This document shows positions 21,101 to 30,100 of a stretch of 64,000 nt of DNA, one piece after another. The position numbers and the translations under genes are program-made. The notes under the pieces were generated by a model. It was not told where the DNA came from and did not search any database. It saw only the letters and a program-made list of their open reading frames with translations. Numbering within the stretch: the first letter of the stretch is position 1; each line of letters starts with the position of its first letter. Source of the DNA: Candidatus Faecicola pullistercoris (GTDB lineage Bacteria; Bacillota; Clostridia; Christensenellales; CAG-917); contig DVNW01000024.1 in the NCBI GenBank assembly GCA_018714105.1, forward strand, positions 92,828-156,827, read 5' to 3'.

Positions 21101-24100
21101 ATCCATCTTGTATTCCCCGATATGAACATGGGACAGATTCCCGAACTCGATATCGGTAAGAATTCCATTTCGATCAATATGCACAGAGGACACTTCGTCA
21201 AGTACGCCGAAGCGAGCGAATACGAACTCTTCTATGCAAAAGACATGACGGGTAAATACGTGTTCGTGAACGGCGCTCCCGCGGTTTACGACGAGAACGA
21301 GCCCGATCACAGGGGCCTTGCAAGATACAATCTGTACGTATTGCAGGGCGAGGAATATATCGAATACGATATTAACAACGCCGAACATCAGGGGCTTGAT
21401 ATTTATATCTTCCCGCAGAGAAACGGCCTCCTCGAAGTCGACCTCAGCTTCTACACGAGCACGTTGGGAATTTATCTGCCCGCGCCCGAGATATCGCTGA
21501 CGGGTATCGAAATTGAATTGCCCGTCGGTACATGGGTAAGCGCGACCGACGTAAGAGGCGTTTCGCTCGAACTGCGCGGCACTATGGGTGTAGATACCGC
21601 AGACACTACGGGTAAAGAAGGCTTCACCGCCGGAAATATCCTGGGAGGCATTCTCGGAGATCTCGAAGCCCCCTTGCTGCTTGACGGATTCAGCGCAAGC
21701 GTTGAGTACGAAATCTGCGCGTATATCGGTTTCGATTATTCGCTGGCTCCCACTAAGTCGTTCAGTCTTACCGATCTCGACCTGTCCATAAGGCTCGGCA
21801 AGACCGCTTACGACGAGAGCGGCAATATCATAAGCCAGTCGCCTCAGATTACCATTGTTTACAGCAGCGCTACGCAGACGGCTTATCTTGACCTTGCTTT
21901 CTTCGGTCTGCCTAAACTGTCCCTCGGCGGTATCAGCCTTACCACGCTTCTCAACGACGTTCTGGGCGACGCAATGAAAGGCGACGCGGACGGCAGTGCG
22001 GTAACTACCGACGGCATAGAGGGCGAGGCTACCGAAAATATCTTCACCAAATATCCTTCCGTGATTGCGATAATGCAGCCCAATATGCTGGCTGCGGGTA
22101 TTTCGGCTAAGTTTATCATAGCTCTTGTCGAAGTTATCGCGGGCGAAAAGGCGGACGATATAGTTAAGTATTTCCCCAACGTAGGCCTGGAAATAGACGC
22201 TACTTCTTATCCGCTTTCGCTGGGACTCATACTTCAATTGCAGAATGCAGACTGCCAGAAGGTGGTTGATCTGTTCCTGACTTTCAACGGATTCGATTAC
22301 GACGAATTCGGTATGGCAAACGGTTCGGATATACGCTTCTATACTCAGGGCGAGTATAACGGGGAATATATTATCGTCGACCCCAACGAGTTTACCTCGG
22401 TAGGCAATATCAATATCGACGCGGATACCAGTATCGGCGAGGAAGTATTCGATTTCAACCTTGAAAAACTTGCTCTCGAACTGCAAATCAGCCTCGATTT
22501 CATAGCGCCTGAAGAAATAAAAGACTGGTCTGAATACTTTACTGCCATATTCGGTATGTCCGACGAGGAGTTCGATATGCTGATAGCCGTTCTCGAAAAG
22601 GACAGCAACAGCAGCATAACTCTGACTTTGCAGGCCAACGTCAATCTGGCCGGTCTTATCAACGGCTTCGATCTCAACGGTACGGAAATACTGCTTGCGC
22701 TCGACATCAAGTCGGATATTTCGTCTCAGGCCAATATGCGCTTCGCCATTACCGTGGCAGGTAAAGAAAACGGAGTTGCTTCCGTATACATCGACCTTTC
22801 GGGCTGGCGCAACAAAGGGCAGTATAAGTTAGACCTCAACATAGGTTCGCTCCTCAGCGGCGCCATCGGCGGAGCTTCGGCTCAGAATATCGCGGGGGCC
22901 ACGGCAGAGCCCAATTACGGCTTGCTGCCCGAGAACATATTCAGCATCATTAACGGTATATTCGGCTATCTGCAATTCAGCGACAGCACGATTACCGTAG
23001 GATTTAACAATCAGATTATTTCGGCGATATTCGACTTGCTGCTCGCCAATAACCCCAACTTCGAACAGGGTATGGAAATGCCCACGGTAGAAGGCGGACT
23101 CAGCATAGATACCACCAACTGGACCGTTTCGCTTAACATGAAGTTCGACAGCAACATGGATATCAAGCTGGGCATCAAGAACATCAAAGTGGGCACTTCT
23201 CCCAGTGAGGCGGTACCCGGTTCGGGCAGCCTGCTTCCCGAAAACGCCGACAGCTTTACCGATATTATGGATATGAGACTGCTTGTGGAACTTATCGGCT
23301 CCATGAGCTACCAGGCTACGCAGTCCAGCGAAACCAACCCTGCCGTAGACCTCAGCGGTATTCTCTCGCTCATAACGAACGAAAGCGGACTCCCGCTTAT
23401 TCAGAACCCGCAGCTTCAGATCCGTATCGGCGAAGATATAAGCATGGAACATGCCATCAATACCCGTCTGTACGTGGATACGGCCGACTTCATGAATTTG
23501 AAGGTTGCTATCGAAATATTCAAGAATAAGGCCGACGCTCAGGTTCCCGGAGCTACCCCGCAGATAGGCATTTACCTTGACGGCAGCGATATTTTCGTTG
23601 ACCTCGGAGGCCTCGGCATACCCAAACTCCATATAGCAAACGTAAACCTCGGTAAGATTATCAACGACGCTATAGACAGCGTGGATATTCTCGCCGAACT
23701 CGGTATTGTGAGAGGAGGCGCGTCCGCAAGTTCGGATGCTACCGCAAGCGTGGACAGCTGGTGGGGCGAAACGGCTATCGAAAACGCCGCCAGCGCTTAT
23801 CTCGCGCTCATCTTCGCGCCCGAGAAATTTGCCATAGGCGTTAACGTTGCGATGATCGACGCCATTGTTCAGATCGTAATGAGAAGCCGCGGCGAAGTCG
23901 TTGAGGAGGGAACTCAGCTTCTGCCCAACTTCGGCGAACTCGGCCTCGAAATAGATTCCACTTCCGGTAAGCCTCTGCCCGCAATGAGACTTAAACTGCT
24001 TAACGCGGCGGGCGGCACCAGCCTCGAAGGCGTATTCAAACTCGACGATATCGTGCTTAACGCAAGCGACTTCTCGGCGGGATATACCTACGGCAGCTGG

Positions 24101-27100
24101 GCCAATACCTCTACCGGACAGTACGGCTTTGTAGGAGATACTTCCAGAACAACCACGTATAACGGATTTATGGAGCACGTTTACTCGGCTATGGAAGCAG
24201 GAGAATACTCGACCGTATACGACCTCGAATCCGGCAAGATTCTGCTGGATAAGATTGCTATCGGCGCCGATCTGACTTTCTCGCTCAATACCAAAGAGGG
24301 CGTTAACGATATCAATTCCGGCAATTACAAGAGCAGTTTGCAGTATTATCTGTCTAAACTTATCAATTCCTTCCTCGGCGACGCTGACGACCCCGACTTC
24401 CTTAGCAAGTTTGCCGTTGTCGCCGGCGAGAATAAGGAAATGATTTATACCGTTTCTATAAGAATCGTAGTCAACGTCGGCTCTCTGATTACCGACTCCG
24501 GCTTTGATATTATGGGTATCCTCGACAGCGAAATGTCAATCGAGGCCTATATCGGCGGTCAGTACAATAAGAAGATTCTCGGACTGTATAAGCTCGAAAA
24601 CGACTCCACGATTTACGCCGATCTGTCCGGCCTCGGACTGCCCAAGATTCAGCTGTTCGGCCTTGACGCCATTATGGGTATGCTGCCGGCCTTGGGCGCG
24701 GCTTCGGATAACGCTATGAGCACGGCGGTATTTGCCGCCGCCGATACGGACGCAGAGGTCGCCTTTGCCGAACTCGTACTGCAGGACGGCCTTATCGGTA
24801 TTAACATCGAGCCCGAGTTTATCTATCAGATACTCGAATACGCGGGATATGAGGTCGGATCTTCTTCCGACGGCTACAAGACGATGGAATACGTTACCGA
24901 AGACAATAAGGTTATGCAGGTTCCTCTGCCCAACGCGCAGTCGGTAAGCATTACGCTTAATATTCTCGACAAGCTCGAGTCGCTTGACCTTACCGTGTTT
25001 GCCGACCAGCTCGGTACAACCCTGTCGTTCGGACTCAGCAATCTGCAACTTACTACGGATACCGACGGCTTTATCCCCGATTCCATGAAACCCGTTACCG
25101 ACGAGTACGGCGCTTTGCAACTCGCGAGCGGCGGCGAACTCAGCCTTACCAATATTCTGTCTTCCGTACTCGAAGCGCACGACCTCAACCTCGGTATTAC
25201 TTATGCTAAGAATAATACTACTTCACAGGGCAGTAACCGTAAGTCGCAGACCGTTATTACCATCAGAACCACCAAAAACGGCGACACCAGTCAGTCCGGC
25301 GGTATAAATCACGGTAACAACAAGCTGAACGCGGCGCTTAATATCAATACGCCCGCGAATACGAATAACAAGATCGATATTTACCTGTATAACAACAAGA
25401 TAAGCGGCGATATTTCGGGCGCGTTCACTAAGGGTATTGTCGGCGGCGTGCTGAACCTCAATACCTTTAAAGATATGGAATTTGCCGACCTCAACATAAT
25501 CGAGCTTATCGGCAATCTGGGCAGCGCTTCGGCAAGCGCTAACGTCGCTACCTCTTCCGCCGACGGCACCGAAGGCGATACCTCGGGCGGACTTCTGGGC
25601 GATATGACCATCAACGACATACTCAAAGGTATTAAAGTCAACTGGTGGTACGGTAACGTTCATAACAACCTCACGCCCAACGAAAGGTATTCGACCATAC
25701 GTATCGAGCTCGGTACTCAGCTTATCAACACTCTGATGATTCTGGTAAATAACCTTATTTACGGGTTTGCCACCGACCAGACAGATGAGCAGAAAGCCGC
25801 GTTCGACGCCCTTAGTTACGAGGAAAAACTTGCGGTTGTAAGAGGTTACGTGAACAATCTTGACGAATTGCTGTATAACTTTGTCGTAGACATGCTCTCA
25901 GACCTTGCGGGTATCAACATCGGTACGGTTTTGGGTATAGTTCCTCAGACCCGGCAGGAAATCAAAAACCTTATCGAAAGCCTGCTGCCGTTGCCTATAC
26001 TCAACGACGGGCAGAAGGCCTATATAGATATTACCCTCGATAAGGGCACGATAGGCTCCGGCGACATGGCGCTCGTACACGAAATAGGCATTTACCTCGG
26101 CTGTGAAAAGGGTACAGCTTACGGCAGTCTGCCCTCGAACTCTGCGTTTATAGTTATCAACAACAACGGCATCAACATCAAGAACGCAGTAAGCGCACAG
26201 TGGGCTAATTCGAACGAGGCAGCTACTCTTATGAATAATACCTACTCGGTAACCAACCCCTTCGACCCGTGGGAACTTTCGGCAAGCGCGCTTACCGACG
26301 CTTCCAGACTCCCGCAGAGAGCTTACCTCTTCTTCGGCGACGGCACGAATAACATGAATACTCAGGCCAGCGGCGGAAATACCACTGAATTTACCGGCCT
26401 TTCCGGTAGCGCGGTTGTTTGGGATTCGTCTTCCGTTAACCTCGTGCCCGGCACAACAAGTACCATGTACGGCTATGCGGGTAATCAGAGACTGGGCAGC
26501 ATTACCGTTCAGGTTTCCAATACCTACGGTATGAAGTCGCTGTACGGCTATCTCGATGCCGATAACAACTTTATCAGGAGTACTTCGCTGGTTATCGACG
26601 CGACGGGAACAACGCCTAACAGCCTTGCTTCCATGCCTAAGACCATTGTAATTGTTCTTAACAACGGTTACTATCAGGTTCTTACCATGCAGGAGAGCAT
26701 CCTCGACAATACCGAGCAGACCAAACCCGTTATCCCGGGTATCACCGATAAGGCAACCACGCTTTACGGTAACTTCGGTCTGTTGTCGGATATTCCCGAC
26801 AGCCTCGACGACGAGAGCGGAAACTACGAAATCGAATTCTGGTATCAGTATCTCCGCTCGGGTACTATCCAAAGCAAGTTCAACCTTACTCTGGTAAACC
26901 GTAAGGTAAGCGAAATAGTATTGCCGGTTTCGGCTAAACTTGCCGACGGCAGCGTGGTTACGGATAAATACAACTTTGTGGGCGATTCGTCTACGTTCGA
27001 CGTATTTAACCTTAAACCTTATAACTACGACATAGGCGCAAGCCTTGCCGAACTTACCACCGTAGACGTTGTGTTTGCGGACGGTTCTACCGGCAGAATT

Positions 27101-30100
27101 AGCGCCGATTGGAGTGCGGCGGTCGCAAAACTCAACCGTTACTACAACAAAGACGCGGCCTATAAGGGAGTTGACGTTACTCTTGACGTGTCTGTCGGCG
27201 GCGCCGAAGGTATAGCCCAGACCGTTCCTCTGCGCGTTTACGTAGAGTCCAAAGTCGTAAAGGGCCTTACCAAGACGGACGGCGCGTCCAGAACATTTAA
27301 CTATAATCCTTACGAAGAATACAATATCCAGAGTATTCTCAAAGGAAGCAACGTTTACTTCGATATAGAAGTCGGAGGCGCCGATGCGGTATCCACGGCT
27401 ATTTCCAACCTCCACGTAAATCTGCCCGAACTGTCGGCGGAAGATAAGTCGTTTGACGGTAAAGGTTCATTCATCATAACCTTCCTTATCGGCGGCGTGG
27501 AAGTTACCGATTCCGAAGGAAACGTTACCGTTGTCGGAGCGCAGGAGGCCAAAGCAAGGGTTTACGTAAACGCTAAGATTCTGTCTTCCGCAACCGTTCA
27601 GGTAGACGATATTGCAAATGCTCTTAACCTGATAGGAAATAACAATAACGGCACCTCGGGATTTGACGTTCTGCCTTATATTTCAAATACGGTTAACGCC
27701 AAATTCGCCGACGGTACGTCGACATTGCTTAAGGTTAAATCCGCAAATATGGCAAGCGAGGTTAAGGTTACTAACGCCGGCGGCGTATTTACCGCAGATA
27801 TAGTTGTGGGAAGTCTCTACGATCAGGACAACGTCAACGATCAGAGCATAAGGGCTAACCTGATTGTTCCCAGAATCAATATTATGGAAGTCAGAGCCGT
27901 TCAGAGCGGATTTACGTCCGATTCTCCCGTTTACGTAACTTACAACAAGGGCGGACAGACGGTTACTACCATAGAATATACGGATTTCTGGGCAAGTGTA
28001 GGCAACGTCTCCGCACTCGTTAACGGCGTGGCTTCTGCCGCGATAGGCGAGGTGGCCGGCTCGGTTAAAATCGGTTCCGAGCAGTTTGACGTAGTCGTTA
28101 CCGATACAAAACCCGAACTCGGAAGTTCGTATACGAGAGGTGCGTTAGGCAGTGCGCTCACGGTTTCGGCCATGAGCGCGGCCGATGACCTCGCTGTGGC
28201 TTCTGCAGACGGATTTCTGGACGGTTTCGTGGAAATTACCGACGTTGAATGGCGCAGCATCACTTTCGACCCCATGACCGATAAGCAGGTGTATTACCCC
28301 GAGCAGATTGAGGTTACGCTCTCCGACGGTTCTACCAAAATAGTAGGAGCGGAGTTCTATTCCTTTACCGAGGGAGCCAAGAACGGGCTTGAAATACTCA
28401 GATATAGGACCCTTAATTTGCAGGACGGCTACGGTAACCTTATCGAAAACAGAATGTACGAGGCCGCTTATTACGCTACCGCTCAAGTCAGACTGTATGA
28501 AGGCGTGGACGAAAAGTTCGTTACGGTACCCGTTACCGTACCCGGCAGAGTGGTTGTGGGCGATACGGTAAGCACTCAGGTTACCATTGTCAATCCATAT
28601 TCTTATACATACGATCCCGCTTCCGCATTTTTCAGTCTGCAAAAGACGGCTACCGTTACTTTTGACGGCGGCGATTACCGTAACTTTACTTTGCACTGGA
28701 ATCAGAGCGATATAGCGATACCCGTTATCGCGGAGAACGGCGCTACTTTCTCCGCCAGGGTTACTTACGGCGAAGGATTGCAGACCTTTACTCAGGCAGT
28801 CAGCATTGTGGTAAGGCCTTATATTCTCACTCCCGAAAAACTTTCGGCAGTGCAGGACGCGCTTGACGCCAAAACTTTCTATGCTTACGACCTCAGCGGT
28901 ACGGGTGATAACAATCCGTACAACATAGCAAATTATCCCTCGGAAGTTACTTTTGCCATAGGTCTTACGGGCAGCGAAACGCTCAGCCTCAGATGGGATT
29001 TGTCCGCTTTGAAATTCAATTACGAGGGCGGCGTCCGCGATATTACGGTCTTGGCGGGCAACGATATGTACGGTTATCAGGACGTCGTGCTTAAAATCGA
29101 CATCAAACCGTGTATAATCGAAAGCATAAACATAGCGGAAATGCTTCCCGCTCAGTTTGTCAATTACGCGACAGGGCTGGATATTCTTACAGTCGGAAGA
29201 AAAACGCCGGCCGAGGTAAGCGCTTCGGCGGCAACCGCAAACGTCAAATTCCGTGGCATTGACGGAGTTTACTCCGAAAGCGTTCTCTGGACGATAGAAG
29301 GCCTCGACACGCTTGATTTTTCGGGCGGCAGCAAAAACGCGGTTATTACTATCCGCGACAGGGATATTGCCGGCGCGCAGAAGTATAATATGACTTTCGT
29401 TTATACTCCTCTAGGTATTACCGAAGTGCGTAACGTAGGCGGAGGCAATATCTTCAACAATCTGACCATTAACCCCTACGAATCCTCCGTTCTGAATACG
29501 CCGGATTCGGTTGAGGCCGTATTTACCGATAACAGGACGATAGTTTTCAATACAGCGGGAACAAACGGCTATAAACTTATCTGGGACAGGTCCGGTTACA
29601 ATACTTCCTACAACAGTACCGAATGCTACGTAAACGCCAAGCTAAACTTTGACGGTATCACTTATTCGCAGAAGTTTGAATTTAACGTAATCAATTACAG
29701 GGCGAACAAAATATCCTGGGGCGGCACCGAGTATAACGTTGTTGACGGAAAGGTTACCGGGTATACTTATCAGCTCGATCCGTTTGATCCGAACAATCAG
29801 GCCGTAAACAAAAACGTAACCGTCAGATTTACAGCGGATACGGGCGAGAGTATGACAAAATCCTTTACTGCAAACGTTTCCATGCTGGACGGATTCAAGC
29901 TTACTACCGCGGGCGGCAATTACAGGGCTGCGCTTAAAGTAGGCAATAACGAAACCATTTACGTTGACGTCTACGTCGTCAACAGGACCATTACTATCGG
30001 CGGAAAGGACGTCGCCGCAGCGTCAAACGATGAACTTAAAGCAATTGCCAGCATAGCAGGAAGCTATTCGTTGGGCGCAGGACTTACGTTGCCTTCGAGC

